Shown piece by piece: positions 8,805-18,171 of a stretch of DNA of 64,000 nucleotides. The stretch lies in contig CAYPOD010000014.1 in assembly GCA_964412375.1 (NCBI GenBank), positions 11,343 through 75,342 of the forward strand, in the 5' to 3' direction. The DNA comes from CADEDV01 sp964412375. GTDB taxonomy: Bacteria > Bacteroidota > Bacteroidia > Chitinophagales > Chitinophagaceae. Position 1 is the stretch's first letter, and each line of letters opens with the position of its first letter. The notes beneath the pieces were generated by a model, which saw nothing but the letters and a program-made list of their open reading frames with translations, ran no database searches and was not told the DNA's origin. A program made the translations under genes and the position numbers.

Positions 8805-9797
8805 TTACAGGGAACCGCCTTCCACCAGGTGCGACTCCAGGTACACTTCTTCGGGAGTAGATTCTTTGCGCAGGCAGGAAAGCATTTGTGCAAATGCAAG
8901 CTTGCCGAGTTTGAAACCGCTGGTTTCTACATAAGTGATCTTTGGGTCATACATGGTAGGTATCAACCCGTTGCTGATGGTGATGATAGCAATGTCTTCC
9001 GGAACCCGCAATTTAAGCTGATGCACTGCATACATAACGCCGATTAAAATCAGGTCACCCATACAAAAGATGACATCCGGCCGGTGTTTGTCACGCAGTG
9101 CTTCAAGAGCCATTCTTTTCGACTCAGCGCTGGTTTCCGGAAAATCAACCACCACTTTTGTCCTGGGTGATTTTTTTTCAAATGTTTCTTTGAAGGAAGC
9201 CAGTCGTTTCCTTGTAATGCTGAGATGCGGATGGCCGAAAAGCCCCAGAACCTTTTTTTTCTTTTTTTCAATAATGGCCTCTGCGGCAATGCGGGCAGAG
9301 ATGGCGTCAGACTGGCAAACTTTATGGTAACCTTCTACTTCCGGAACCCGGTCAAAAAACACTACCGGCACTTTCAATTCTCCAAGTTTTTGATAGGCAG
9401 TAAGGTCTTCCGTTTCAATTGAAACAGAAGCAAACAATCCCATTACCATACTTTTCCGGAAAAGATGAACATTGGAAGCTTCCAGTTGAGCTTTGTCTCT
9501 CGACTGCATGATCATTACCGAATAGCCATGCAGCCGTGCATCTTCTTCAACCGCTGCAATGAAAGAGTCATAGAAAAAATTATCTATTGAAGGAACAATG
9601 ATGCCCAGCACATTGCTTTGTTTGGTACGGAGCTGAACGGCGTAGGCGTTGGGCTCATACTCCAGGGCTTCCGCCAGTTCCTTTACTTTTTTCTTGGTGT
9701 TTTCGGAAATATCGGGATGATCTTTCAGGGCACGGGACACTGTGGAAATGCTGATACCCAGCGCTTCTGAAAGCTTTTTCAGGGTGCTTTGTTGCAT
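8805..9797 (-). CDS. LacI-family transcriptional regulator
   Basis: A 330-residue regulator. The N-terminal HTH reads TLKKLSEALGISISTVSRALKDHPDIS, followed by the hinge helix region and KKVKELAEALEYEPNAYAVQLRTKQS. A periplasmic-binding-protein-like ligand domain fills residues 60-330. It heads the permease-trehalase group on the same strand and probably controls it in response to trehalose or glucose derivatives. It may also act on the GH65 gene at 13043, whose upstream region holds a similar half-site. Confidence 0.92.
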   Translation of the reverse strand: MQQSTLKKLSEALGISISTVSRALKDHPDISENTKKKVKELAEALEYEPNAYAVQLRTKQSNVLGIIVPSIDNFFYDSFIAAVEEDARLHGYSVMIMQSRDKAQLEASNVHLFRKSMVMGLFASVSIETEDLTAYQKLGELKVPVVFFDRVPEVEGYHKVCQSDAISARIAAEAIIEKKKKKVLGLFGHPHLSITRKRLASFKETFEKKSPRTKVVVDFPETSAESKRMALEALRDKHRPDVIFCMGDLILIGVMYAVHQLKLRVPEDIAIITISNGLIPTMYDPKITYVETSGFKLGKLAFAQMLSCLRKESTPEEVYLESHLVEGGSL

Positions 9798-9875
9798 AGG
9801 ATTAATTTTTCTCAGTATGGCAGTTATAGTCAGTTAGCAAGACAATTTAGGATAATTTTTCTATGCATGGAGCAT

Positions 9876-9907
9876 AAAAAAAATCGCCGGTATTTACCCG
9901 GCGATTG
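9876..9907 (-). terminator. Terminator of the haloperoxidase/beta-barrel operon
   Basis: On the minus strand a nine-base-pair stem (AATCGCCGG with CCGGCGATT, loop 9891-9897) is followed directly by a run of T. It lies just after the stop of the gene ending at 9931 and before lacI. Confidence 0.8.
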
Positions 9908-9930
9908 CAATTATATCAAAATAGCTTACA

Positions 9931-11028
9931 CTAAAAGCGAAAAGAAACACCAGCGCTGATGGAATAATCTGCAAACGCAGCATCTCCTTGCACATGGTTG
10001 CCGGTAGCTTCGGTTCTCAGTTTGTCTGAATAACTCTGTGTACGGTTTCTTTCCAATGCCACAGGAACAGACAAGTAAAAGATGGCTTTTTTACCAACAT
10101 GACTTATCACTGGTTCGGCAGAAATAACATAGCCCGGTCTTCTGAAACCTTTATCACCGCCAATCAGATCGCTGGAAGGGATCGCTTCAAATCTGCCGCC
10201 TGCAGAAAAATTGAACTTACCGGCCATATAGCTCACGCCTCCGCGGGCCATCATCTGGTCGGGAACACTCATGGTACTAGTGAAATATTGCAGAGCCGTA
10301 GCATTGGGAGTGCCGCCACGGGCAGTAGATACGCCATTCTGTTCCCTTGGATTAACCAGGTAAAAAAAGTTTCCATACACGCCAAAGCGGTGATTGAAAT
10401 TGTAAAAACTGTTTAGCTCAAGAGTGAAGCCGGTGCCCCCATCACCTAATTGAATGGATTGGTCTACAGGTCCAAGTGCAGTTGTTCCGTCAGCACGGTA
10501 AAAATAATCCTGGTATTGGTAGTCGCCGGTAGGCAGTTTCAAACCCAATCCTGCCTGAATATTGCCTTTATGGTGTTTAGCGGGATCAAGCAGCCAGTAA
10601 TAGCCGGTAATACGCATATCGCCTAGACCAAAGGAATGAGTGCTATGTCTTGCTGAAGGACCGGCATTGTTGCCACCGTGTTCATAAAGAGAAGACCGTG
10701 CATTGAAAATGATCGGGGCTGTCATGGCAAGCGACCAGCGGGTGTTAAAAAACCGGGTAGCTGTAATGTCGAGGGAATAATTATGGTTGATTACTTCGGT
10801 GCCGTTCTCCACCCTGTGCTTTTGTTCTTCTTTACCTACATAATGTTTATAAGACCTGAAATAGCGGTTATTGAAGTTCATCATCCACCCTTTTGCTGCT
10901 GCCGGATTGCCAAACGCACAGGAATTTCCGTTGCTGCGTATTGCCACACAACCCTGTGCATTTATTTTCTGAAATGTAAGTAGCGCACTGGTGATAAAAA
11001 TGACAAGTTTAAAATAAGCTCGTTTCAT
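9931..11028 (-). CDS. Outer-membrane beta-barrel protein (MetA-pathway/transporter-like)
   Basis: A 365-residue exported protein with a signal peptide ending near KINAQG. The remainder is made of alternating strands rich in aromatic and Gly residues, ending in ISAGVSFRF with a terminal Phe, as in outer-membrane barrels. The segments LGLGDMRI-like (FGLGDMRITGYYWLL) and LGLKLPTGDY resemble the Phenol_MetA_deg family of putative outer-membrane channels. The ATG at 11028 is chosen over 11040 because it gives a standard signal peptide. It directly follows the haloperoxidase-like gene (about 12 bases), so the two probably work as an operon. Substrate unknown. Confidence 0.7.
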   Translation of the reverse strand: MKRAYFKLVIFITSALLTFQKINAQGCVAIRSNGNSCAFGNPAAAKGWMMNFNNRYFRSYKHYVGKEEQKHRVENGTEVINHNYSLDITATRFFNTRWSLAMTAPIIFNARSSLYEHGGNNAGPSARHSTHSFGLGDMRITGYYWLLDPAKHHKGNIQAGLGLKLPTGDYQYQDYFYRADGTTALGPVDQSIQLGDGGTGFTLELNSFYNFNHRFGVYGNFFYLVNPREQNGVSTARGGTPNATALQYFTSTMSVPDQMMARGGVSYMAGKFNFSAGGRFEAIPSSDLIGGDKGFRRPGYVISAEPVISHVGKKAIFYLSVPVALERNRTQSYSDKLRTEATGNHVQGDAAFADYSISAGVSFRF

Positions 11029-11040
11029 GATTAGATACAT

Positions 11041-12378
11041 TTAATTTTTTTGGTTTTGTTTCATTTTCAGTTTTGTTGTAACCAGTTGTCCCACTTTAGC
11101 TCCGTATTCAGTGCTTATGACACAGGAGTTGTGGAAGTGGATGCCCCCGTAAAAACGGGCCCAGTTATTTTCAATAGCCGCTTCACGGAACGAACGGAAT
11201 GAACGGCTCGCAATGCCAAACTCAAGTTCACTGGTATCGGTATAAGCGAAGTTGTCACCAAAAACATGAGTCAGCGCTTCTGCATTGGCAGAAGAGACAG
11301 TTGAATGCCCGCAGGTATATTCCGGGAAAGGCGGTGTTTGCAGGTAGGGTCGCCAGTCTGAATCAATATACTGGTTGATCACCGTCTCGGGCCTGGCGTA
11401 GTTGCTGCGGAATTTTTCATCCCAGCAATGTATAAATGCATCAAACTGTGTAATAGCTGTAAGGGCATAAGCATACACGGTAGCAGCAAAATCATAGCCG
11501 GCTTTTTGCGCAGCAATACCCACAATGCTCATCCAGTGTCCCGGGGGTGAAAATTTTTTGGTGCCAAACATCACATGACCCGTTACGTTTAGTTTAAACG
11601 GATTGTCGTCCCAGAAATCTGCGATATGTTTTTGTTCGTCTGTCAGGGTGTCCACCGCTTCTTTAATAGCCATCACCTCCTTGTAATAGAGACTTTTTTT
11701 GTCGCTGATATTAAAAGGCGGTGGTGTGGGTGGAGTAAACTGTGCAGCACTATCGAGCACCAGGGTTCTTATTTCTTTCCAATGTGGTTCCATGGCCTGC
11801 GTGTAAGCAGGCGGGGTGGGTACCCATCGACCGGGAATTTCCAGTACTGTATATTTTGGATAAGTTCTTGTCTGGAGATAATTATCCTTTTTGCTCCAGT
11901 CAAGAATAACTGCTGCTACAGTGTCTGCATAGGCAATACTGTTTTTGTAAACCCCGGAAGACATTCCCCTGCTTTTTACCAGCTTTTTAAGACTGTCAGT
12001 ATAATCTCCCATACTGCCTTCGGGAAAAGTAACTGCTTCACCCAATTTTATATAAGCCAGCAATGCGGCAAATTCAAAATCAATTTCTTTGCCGGGGCCG
12101 GGTGCGGGCACCTTTCCAAGGCCATTCAACTGGTTGCCCAGGGAGTGATATTGATTGGGATAACCACCCGCTATTACTTCATAAGCCGCCACAGCAGCAT
12201 ACATATAGTTGCGGGATGCAACAATGGGACTGAAATTATTTCCCATTACCACACCGTTCAGTTCATGCACTGTTTTTGAAAAAAGCAGGGGATCACTGGT
12301 AATTTCCCTGTAATCATTTTTTTGATTGCAACTGGTTGCTAAAAAACAAACAACTGCGATCACAACTGTAAATCGCAT
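11041..12378 (-). CDS. Vanadium-dependent haloperoxidase/PAP2-family lipoprotein
   Basis: A 445-residue protein with a lipoprotein signal peptide (lipobox LATSC, Cys17). The three metal/phosphate-binding blocks of the vanadium haloperoxidase and PAP2 superfamily can be recognised: KFRSNYARPET, PEYTCGHSTVSSANAEAL, and RFYGGIHFHNS. The second block has CGHS in place of the usual PSGHS. It may oxidise halides with peroxide or act as a phosphatase; the sequence alone does not decide. The Cys anchor places it in the envelope. It is followed by a beta-barrel gene sharing its transcript. Confidence 0.82.
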   Translation of the reverse strand: MRFTVVIAVVCFLATSCNQKNDYREITSDPLLFSKTVHELNGVVMGNNFSPIVASRNYMYAAVAAYEVIAGGYPNQYHSLGNQLNGLGKVPAPGPGKEIDFEFAALLAYIKLGEAVTFPEGSMGDYTDSLKKLVKSRGMSSGVYKNSIAYADTVAAVILDWSKKDNYLQTRTYPKYTVLEIPGRWVPTPPAYTQAMEPHWKEIRTLVLDSAAQFTPPTPPPFNISDKKSLYYKEVMAIKEAVDTLTDEQKHIADFWDDNPFKLNVTGHVMFGTKKFSPPGHWMSIVGIAAQKAGYDFAATVYAYALTAITQFDAFIHCWDEKFRSNYARPETVINQYIDSDWRPYLQTPPFPEYTCGHSTVSSANAEALTHVFGDNFAYTDTSELEFGIASRSFRSFREAAIENNWARFYGGIHFHNSCVISTEYGAKVGQLVTTKLKMKQNQKN

Positions 12379-12433
12379 CTGAAAATTCTTTGTTCTAAAA
12401 GATTAATTGACTGTTTCCGTTTAAATTAAACGT

Positions 12434-12991
12434 TCAGCATTCGGGCGGCTGATGAGGGGTGTTCCTCTCAGTAAAAGGAAGACCGGATGAATGTTGCATA
12501 ACAAATGAAGTTGATGTTATGCAGAAAGCATTGGCCAGCGGTATTTGCTGGTTGTCATATTCACTGATTACATGCTTTACCGGGGATTTTTTGGAAGGTG
12601 CAGGTTGGTTCATATCAGAGCCTGACCTGGCCATTTCATCATTTGCTACCGTGAACCTTTCTTTTGATTCATTGACGATACATTTAAAGATCACCACATT
12701 GCCGTCAATTTTCCTTTTCACATAGTTGTAATGTTTCCCGTCAATTTCTATTTCACCATAATGTCTTTCAAAATCAGTAAATCTTTCCTGGTAAGGCATA
12801 TTGAGGGGAACTGTGATCTCCATCAGTTGGGATTCTTCATAATCGTAGCGATCGAGTTTTGCCTCCAGCTTTTTATTGGCGTTATCCTGCAAAAAAGTGA
12901 TGACCAGGCGGTATCCGCAAAGGTTGAATAGCAGGATCAACATGAATAATATGGCAGCAATCTTTCTCAGCGTTAGTTTATGAAACGACAA
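12434..12991 (-). CDS. Hypothetical membrane-anchored protein
   Basis: 185 residues with one hydrophobic N-terminal segment (IAAILFMLILLFNLCGYRLVITFL), then a charged soluble domain carrying an ITVPLNMPYQ segment and a conserved-looking EIDGKHYNYVKRKIDGNV stretch. The last ~50 residues are Pro/Ser-rich and contain several His and Cys. I do not recognise the family. The segment order suggests an extracytoplasmic domain. It lies alone between the haloperoxidase-like and GH65 genes on the same strand. Confidence 0.6.
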   Translation of the reverse strand: MSFHKLTLRKIAAILFMLILLFNLCGYRLVITFLQDNANKKLEAKLDRYDYEESQLMEITVPLNMPYQERFTDFERHYGEIEIDGKHYNYVKRKIDGNVVIFKCIVNESKERFTVANDEMARSGSDMNQPAPSKKSPVKHVISEYDNQQIPLANAFCITSTSFVMQHSSGLPFTERNTPHQPPEC

Positions 12992-13042
12992 GTTAGTTTT
13001 TTAATACCAGAACAGAAAATGCGTTCCATTTGATTGATGGAT

Positions 13043-15079
13043 TTATTTACTCACTGCAAACGTTTTCTTGTCCTTGCCGGCACCGGTTATTGTGAGTGAT
13101 TTCCAATGTTTTGGTAAAACAGATTTTACCTGTATGATGCCGTTTGGAGTTATTTCCAGCCCGCCAAAACCCATTAAAACACTTTGCAAAACACCACCAG
13201 CCCCGGTGGCAAAATAGGGATTGGTGCCCCCTTTTGTTTCAGCAATCACCCGGAAAGGAGGGTTCAGGTTGGGCAGGTATGAATCCCGGAACCAGTGATA
13301 AGCTTTATCAGCATCCCCGAGTCTTGCATATAGTGTGGTGAAAACAGCCTGGGTCATGGCCGGGGTTCCTTCATTGGGCACCCTTGTTTCATAATATTCC
13401 AGGTCTTTGCGGATTAGCTTTGCATCCGTTATTTCTTTTAATGGATAGGAGAGCAGGTTGACATCTGCCTGTTTAATTCCTTCTCCTTTGTAGCTGGCAT
13501 GTTCACGGGTCACACCATCCGGAAATTTTAGGATGGGAATATTTGCAGCTACCAGCATCCAGTCAGGGTCTGGGGTGATGTCCAGTAGTTTTGCTGCCTC
13601 AACAGCAAACTGAAGATTTGCTTTTGCCACTGCATTGGTGAAAGCGTTATTGTCAACATTCTCTGCCCATTCATCCGCTGCAACAACATTATTAATATCA
13701 TACCGGCCGGGGCCGTTTCGCTCCACCCTGCTGGCCCAGAATGCTGCCGTGGAAGAAAGGATAGGCCATCCTTTTTCCCGCAACCAGTTCTTGTCCTGGG
13801 TGACACAATAATAATTCCATGCTGCCACTGCCACACAACCGGTGATGTGATGCTCAAACGGACCGCTGAGAGCCCATACCGGTGTTTCTTCCACCCCGCT
13901 ATCGGCGCTTTCCCATGGATACATGGCACCGCGATACCCTTTGCTGAAAGCATTGCGGCGGGCTGCCTCCAGCCGCTGATACCTGTATTCGATCATACTT
14001 TTTGCTAGTTCAGGTTGCAATACAAGTATTGCAGGAAACATCCATAGCTCAGTGTCCCAGAACACATGCCCGTTATAGCCCAGCCCGCTGAGACCCATCG
14101 GGGATGGAGATAATGCAGTTCCTTCTCTTGAAAAAGAATAAAGATGATACAGCATGCTGCGAACATCCTGCTGTGCCTGCGGATCGCCTTCGATGATGAT
14201 GTCGCTTTTCCATAATTCTTCCCAGGCTTTGTGATGGAACTGCAGCAGCCGTTCTCTTCCTTCCAGTTTGGCAAAGATGGCCGAACGTTCGGCTTCGTTC
14301 AGCGGGTCATCATGATGAGCAGAAGTGATGGATGCGCCTGCTATGGAAAAGCGGTAGGTTTCACCAGCCCTGATTGTTTTTGAAAATTTCATAAGGTGCA
14401 TGTTGTTGTCCCACATTTCATGTATCACCCTGGGTTCTTCACCATGTTTTTCTGAAAAAAGAAAAGTGTTGGATGCACAGAGCTGCAACTTGCCGGTGGG
14501 GCTTTTAGCAGTTGAGGTAAGGAGGCTGATGACCACATGTGGCCTGTCAATTTCATTGTAATAATTCTGAACGTCTCTCAACGCATCAGGAGCTTCCATC
14601 ACACTGGCTCCGGTGATACGAATATCTTTTTTGGCAGTTACCGTTACATCCATCAGCGCCGTGAAGGGAAGATGACGCAGGGAATAATAACTGTAGCTCA
14701 CTGTTGCTTTATCCTGGTGATCAAAACTGGCAGTAAAGGAAGCTTGCTGCATGTCCAGTTCCTGTTGCAGGTGGCTGATATTACCAGTGCTGATCCTTTT
14801 TCCATCTACTTCCAGGTACATATTCAGCAAATTGAAACTGCGCAGGAAATTGCTGACCCTGCCCCTGCCATACAGATCATAAGCTCCGGCCAGCACCACT
14901 TCTTTCACCTTAAAAGGTTCCGGCGATGAAACAATGCCGATCATGCCATTAGCCACTGTTACACCATAATATTCTGCAGGATTGATCACCCCGGCTTTAA
15001 CCTTCCAGGGGTCGGGTTGCTGTGCAGGTAAAAACAAGGGGCAAAACAAGAGGATAAAAAGAAAACGGGTTGACTTCAT
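13043..15079 (-). CDS. Secreted glycoside hydrolase family 65 protein
   Basis: A 678-residue protein with a signal peptide (STRFLFILLFCPLFLPAQ). The central (alpha/alpha)6 barrel carries the GH65 core: SGLGYNGHVFWDTELWMFP, then ADEWAENVDNNAFTNAVAKANL, where the Glu after AD is the expected catalytic acid. Cytosolic GH65 members phosphorolyse alpha-glucosides such as trehalose, maltose and kojibiose, whereas the export signal here suggests a hydrolase acting in the periplasm or outside. The ATG at 15079 was chosen because it begins the signal peptide. Nearby trehalase, permease and LacI genes suggest alpha-glucoside use. Confidence 0.85.
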   Translation of the reverse strand: MKSTRFLFILLFCPLFLPAQQPDPWKVKAGVINPAEYYGVTVANGMIGIVSSPEPFKVKEVVLAGAYDLYGRGRVSNFLRSFNLLNMYLEVDGKRISTGNISHLQQELDMQQASFTASFDHQDKATVSYSYYSLRHLPFTALMDVTVTAKKDIRITGASVMEAPDALRDVQNYYNEIDRPHVVISLLTSTAKSPTGKLQLCASNTFLFSEKHGEEPRVIHEMWDNNMHLMKFSKTIRAGETYRFSIAGASITSAHHDDPLNEAERSAIFAKLEGRERLLQFHHKAWEELWKSDIIIEGDPQAQQDVRSMLYHLYSFSREGTALSPSPMGLSGLGYNGHVFWDTELWMFPAILVLQPELAKSMIEYRYQRLEAARRNAFSKGYRGAMYPWESADSGVEETPVWALSGPFEHHITGCVAVAAWNYYCVTQDKNWLREKGWPILSSTAAFWASRVERNGPGRYDINNVVAADEWAENVDNNAFTNAVAKANLQFAVEAAKLLDITPDPDWMLVAANIPILKFPDGVTREHASYKGEGIKQADVNLLSYPLKEITDAKLIRKDLEYYETRVPNEGTPAMTQAVFTTLYARLGDADKAYHWFRDSYLPNLNPPFRVIAETKGGTNPYFATGAGGVLQSVLMGFGGLEITPNGIIQVKSVLPKHWKSLTITGAGKDKKTFAVSK

Positions 15080-15137
15080 AAAGCAAGTTTTGACAATCAG
15101 CATAAAGTTGCCTGATTAAATAGTAATTACAAACTCC

Positions 15138-15147
15138 CAAACGATTG
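15138..15147 (-). promoter_or_regulatory. Putative LacI-family operator upstream of the GH65 gene
   Basis: CAAACGATTG has the same CAA/TTG arms as the site near the permease, with one more base between them. It lies 59 bases upstream of the GH65 start. Weak evidence on its own. Confidence 0.25.
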
Positions 15148-15235
15148 CAGTTGATAATTTATGAAGATAGTGATACCCGGTTTGCATTGTGAAAAGCCGG
15201 TTTAGATTTTTTCCCGTTTTCTGCACCAGGGAAGT

Positions 15236-15273
15236 ATAAAAAAAAGCCGCCCCATTGACATGGGGCAGCTTTG
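15236..15273 (-). terminator. Terminator of the PKD-repeat gene
   Basis: On the minus strand a GC-rich stem (AAAGCTGCCCCAT pairing with ATGGGGCGGCTTT, one G-U) is followed by a run of T. It lies 30 bases after the stop of the gene at 15305. Confidence 0.85.
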
Positions 15274-15304
15274 TGTGTGTGTAAGCCCTGACGTAAGAAA
15301 GTTG

Positions 15305-17317
15305 TTACAGTTTCAGAAAAAAAGCACTGGCTCTTTGGTTAGGCGATTCAACCAGGAAGAGATAGCGGCCGGGTAACAAATTGGAAGCATCAAAACTCCA
15401 GTTGTTGGCGCCGGCAACTGCATTGCGGCTGATGTTCCTGATCACTGTGCCATTGGCATTGATGATTTTTATATTGACTGTTTCGGTATGTGTAGAATAG
15501 AACAAGGCATTTAATACACTCGTCACAGGATTGGGTGTCAGCACCAGGGTAGGCTGGTTGTTGCCGGGAACTTTTACTGTATTACAGATCTTTGTTTCAC
15601 AACCCGATCTTGTCAGCATGGTAAGACAAACCCTGTATTCACCGGGAACATTGTATGTGTGGCTTACTTCTTTTCCACTGCCATGCGAACCATCACCGAA
15701 GTTCCAGCGATAGCCGATCACTTCATCATTGGGTTTATGAATACCATAAGCTGTGAACTTAACTGTTTTGGGACCTGTCAGCGAATCGGTCATATAGCCG
15801 CCGCATATATTATTCCTGCTGCGGATCACAACTTCTTCACAATCGGAGGCAATGCATCCGCCACGGTAATAAACTTTCACACAGGCCCTGTACACACCCG
15901 GGGCAGGATAAGTATGGCGTATATATAAAGGAGGCTGGCTGTTATTCGTTGCCACAATGCAGGTATCGGTGCCATCACCAAAGCTCCAGCAAATGCGTTC
16001 TATTCTGCGGTTGGGGATGGCTGATGTGGTTACATAGAAACCTCTTTCCAGGCTGCTGGCAGACGAAGCAACCTCGTATATCTTTGCCCTGCAAGCCTGT
16101 AAAGGCACCACCACTTTTTCGCATTTCGATGCTTCACAGCCTCCATAGTAAGTAATCTTTAGACACACTTCATAATCCCCGGCTTCAGCATAGGTGTGAG
16201 AAACTACATACTGTCCATTATAATTTTCAGGATAAGAAATACAGGTGTCTTTGCCATCGCCAAACCTCCAGCAGATCCTTGCCGGCTTTTTATTATTGCT
16301 ATGCTCAGGCAGTGCCCGGAAAGCTGTTGTCAGCAGGTTGTTGGCGGTGGTAATGGGGATCCTTTCAAAATCGGCTTTGCAGTTACCCGGTCTTCCTATG
16401 GTCACTTTATCACAATAGGATGCTTCGCAGCCGCCATAATAAGTGATCTTTACGCAAACGCCGTATTCACCGGGTTGTTCATAGCGATGACCCACCAGGT
16501 AGAGTCCTTCATAGTTTTCAGGATAACTGATGCAGGTGTCTTTTCCATCACCAAATGTCCAGCAGATGCGTGCCGGTTTTTTCTGGTTGTTGTGCCAGGG
16601 CAATGCTTTGAAAACTGTATGCAAAGGATTGTTTCCGGCAGAAATAGGTAATTGCTGAAATTCTGCTTTGCAGGCATCGGGGCGGGCAATGACTGCTTTT
16701 TTACATTTAGTAGCAATACATCCGCCCTGGTAAACGATCTTCACACACACTTCATATTCGCCGGGTTCCGGGAAAGTGTGGGTGACTGTATAAGGGCCGG
16801 GATGGGTATTGCTATATTGAATGCAGGTGTCCCTGCCATCACCAAAGTCCCAGCATATCAGCACAGGCCGGTTATCACTGCTGTGCCAGGGAATGGCTTT
16901 TAGCGTAACTGTTAACGGGCTGCTGGTCGGGGAAACTGCCACTCTTTCAAAATCTGCACGGCATACAGCCGGGATCACAATTGTTTTACAAACCTCGGCA
17001 GAAACGACAGGATCGGTGGTGTTACTCACCAGCCGGACAATCTTCAGACAAACCGTATAACTGCCGGGAGCAAGATACTGGTGTGTAGTTCCCTGCAGCG
17101 GTTCTGTCCATTGACTGCTGCCATCGCCAAAAGACCATTGGGCACGACGGGGGCCTTGCAGATTACCCAATACAGATGTATTGGTGAAAACAACATTTCC
17201 GGAAGCATCAATGCTGTAAGTGAAATTGGCAACATCAGGTGTTGCGGTTTGTGCATGGGCCGGTATTGCTGCCAGGACAAAACATATCCCGGCGAGCAAA
17301 GCGTAAAGCTTTCTCAT
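15305..17317 (-). CDS. Six-PKD-domain surface protein with type IX secretion sorting domain
   Basis: 670 residues: signal peptide (ending AIPAHAQ), six consecutive PKD domains and a C-terminal sorting domain. Each PKD has a core like CWxFGDGxDTC followed by HxYxxPGxYxVCxKxxYxGGC, giving paired Cys residues in every module. PKD2 to PKD5 begin C(R/K)A(D/E/K)(F/I). Modules 3 and 4 are nearly the same over their second half. The end has TPNPVTSVLNALFYS and LLPGRYLFLVES, typical of type A T9SS domains, so the protein is probably exported across the outer membrane and anchored or released. It has no catalytic domain and may act in adhesion or as a structural matrix protein. Confidence 0.88.
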   Translation of the reverse strand: MRKLYALLAGICFVLAAIPAHAQTATPDVANFTYSIDASGNVVFTNTSVLGNLQGPRRAQWSFGDGSSQWTEPLQGTTHQYLAPGSYTVCLKIVRLVSNTTDPVVSAEVCKTIVIPAVCRADFERVAVSPTSSPLTVTLKAIPWHSSDNRPVLICWDFGDGRDTCIQYSNTHPGPYTVTHTFPEPGEYEVCVKIVYQGGCIATKCKKAVIARPDACKAEFQQLPISAGNNPLHTVFKALPWHNNQKKPARICWTFGDGKDTCISYPENYEGLYLVGHRYEQPGEYGVCVKITYYGGCEASYCDKVTIGRPGNCKADFERIPITTANNLLTTAFRALPEHSNNKKPARICWRFGDGKDTCISYPENYNGQYVVSHTYAEAGDYEVCLKITYYGGCEASKCEKVVVPLQACRAKIYEVASSASSLERGFYVTTSAIPNRRIERICWSFGDGTDTCIVATNNSQPPLYIRHTYPAPGVYRACVKVYYRGGCIASDCEEVVIRSRNNICGGYMTDSLTGPKTVKFTAYGIHKPNDEVIGYRWNFGDGSHGSGKEVSHTYNVPGEYRVCLTMLTRSGCETKICNTVKVPGNNQPTLVLTPNPVTSVLNALFYSTHTETVNIKIINANGTVIRNISRNAVAGANNWSFDASNLLPGRYLFLVESPNQRASAFFLKL

Positions 17318-17440
17318 AACTTACTTTTTTGGTGACGAAATGTTCTTACGATAAGGCTTGAGGGGACACACGGCCAGCGTTGTGACCGGGCATGAAAGGT
17401 GGGGTTTAAAGAAAACAGTGACTATTTTCCCTGCGGGGTA

Positions 17441-17983
17441 TTACGAAACATCTTTCTGATGGTCTATAATAAATTGTATCAGCTCTTCCAGCGATACATC
17501 AATTCTTGAAACAGCATCAGTTATGTCATCCCTGTTTACCTGGGCAGCAAAAGAAGGGGTTTTGAGTCTTTTCAAAACACTTTTCACTTCCAGCCCTTCA
17601 TAGCGGGTGGGTCGTATCAGCGCAGCAGCATGAATGAAACCGGATAACTCATCAATGGCATAGATCATCTTATCCATTTTGCTTACCGGCTCCACGCCAA
17701 ACACTTTGGGCCCATGCGAAGCGATGCATTGTATCACCTCCGGATCAATATTTCGCCGTTCCAGTTCTTCAATGATGATGTGGCAATGATCATCAGGATA
17801 TTTTTCCCAGTCGGCATCATGCAGCAGGCCAGCCAGTTCCCATTTCAGGGCTGTCTGCTCATCCGCATTTTCTTTTGCAATGGCCCATGCTTTCATATTT
17901 GCCGCCACTTGTTTCATATGCAACCGCAATCGTTCATTAGGTACCCATTCATTTAATAATGCATGTGCTTCTTCAGTAGACAT
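17441..17983 (-). CDS. HD-domain (HDIG-type) phosphohydrolase-like protein
   Basis: About 180 residues from MSTEEAHALLNEWV. The motif LLHDADWEKYPDDH supplies the HD metal ligands and IASHG a further His, as in HDIG-family hydrolases. The family start coincides with the ATG at 17983; an in-frame ATG at 18040 adds 19 unconserved residues. A TATCTTGC -7-like box at 18059-18066 would put the mRNA start before both. It is probably a cytosolic metal-dependent phosphohydrolase, substrate unknown. Confidence 0.82.
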   Translation of the reverse strand: MSTEEAHALLNEWVPNERLRLHMKQVAANMKAWAIAKENADEQTALKWELAGLLHDADWEKYPDDHCHIIIEELERRNIDPEVIQCIASHGPKVFGVEPVSKMDKMIYAIDELSGFIHAAALIRPTRYEGLEVKSVLKRLKTPSFAAQVNRDDITDAVSRIDVSLEELIQFIIDHQKDVS

Positions 17984-18171
17984 GAGGTTGCCTGAGTTTG
18001 CGGGATCGCCAAATGAAGAACGGTTGAGCAGGTGCGACATAACGGGTGGAGGTTTTGGGCAAGATAGCAAATAGATAAAATGGTTCATTCACCTTTGAAA
18101 TTTGTTTGTTGACCGACGGGCTATAGGCAACAGAAAAAGATTGGCATTAGTTTGTACTTAAAATAAATAAC

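Noticed and set aside
16196..16903. Plus-strand open frames across the PKD gene
   Set aside because: They mirror the repeated PKD modules and have no start context or domain character.
15305..17317. CRISPR-like repetition
   Set aside because: The repetition is protein-level PKD modules of about 95 residues, not short direct repeats with spacers. No CRISPR array was seen in the window.
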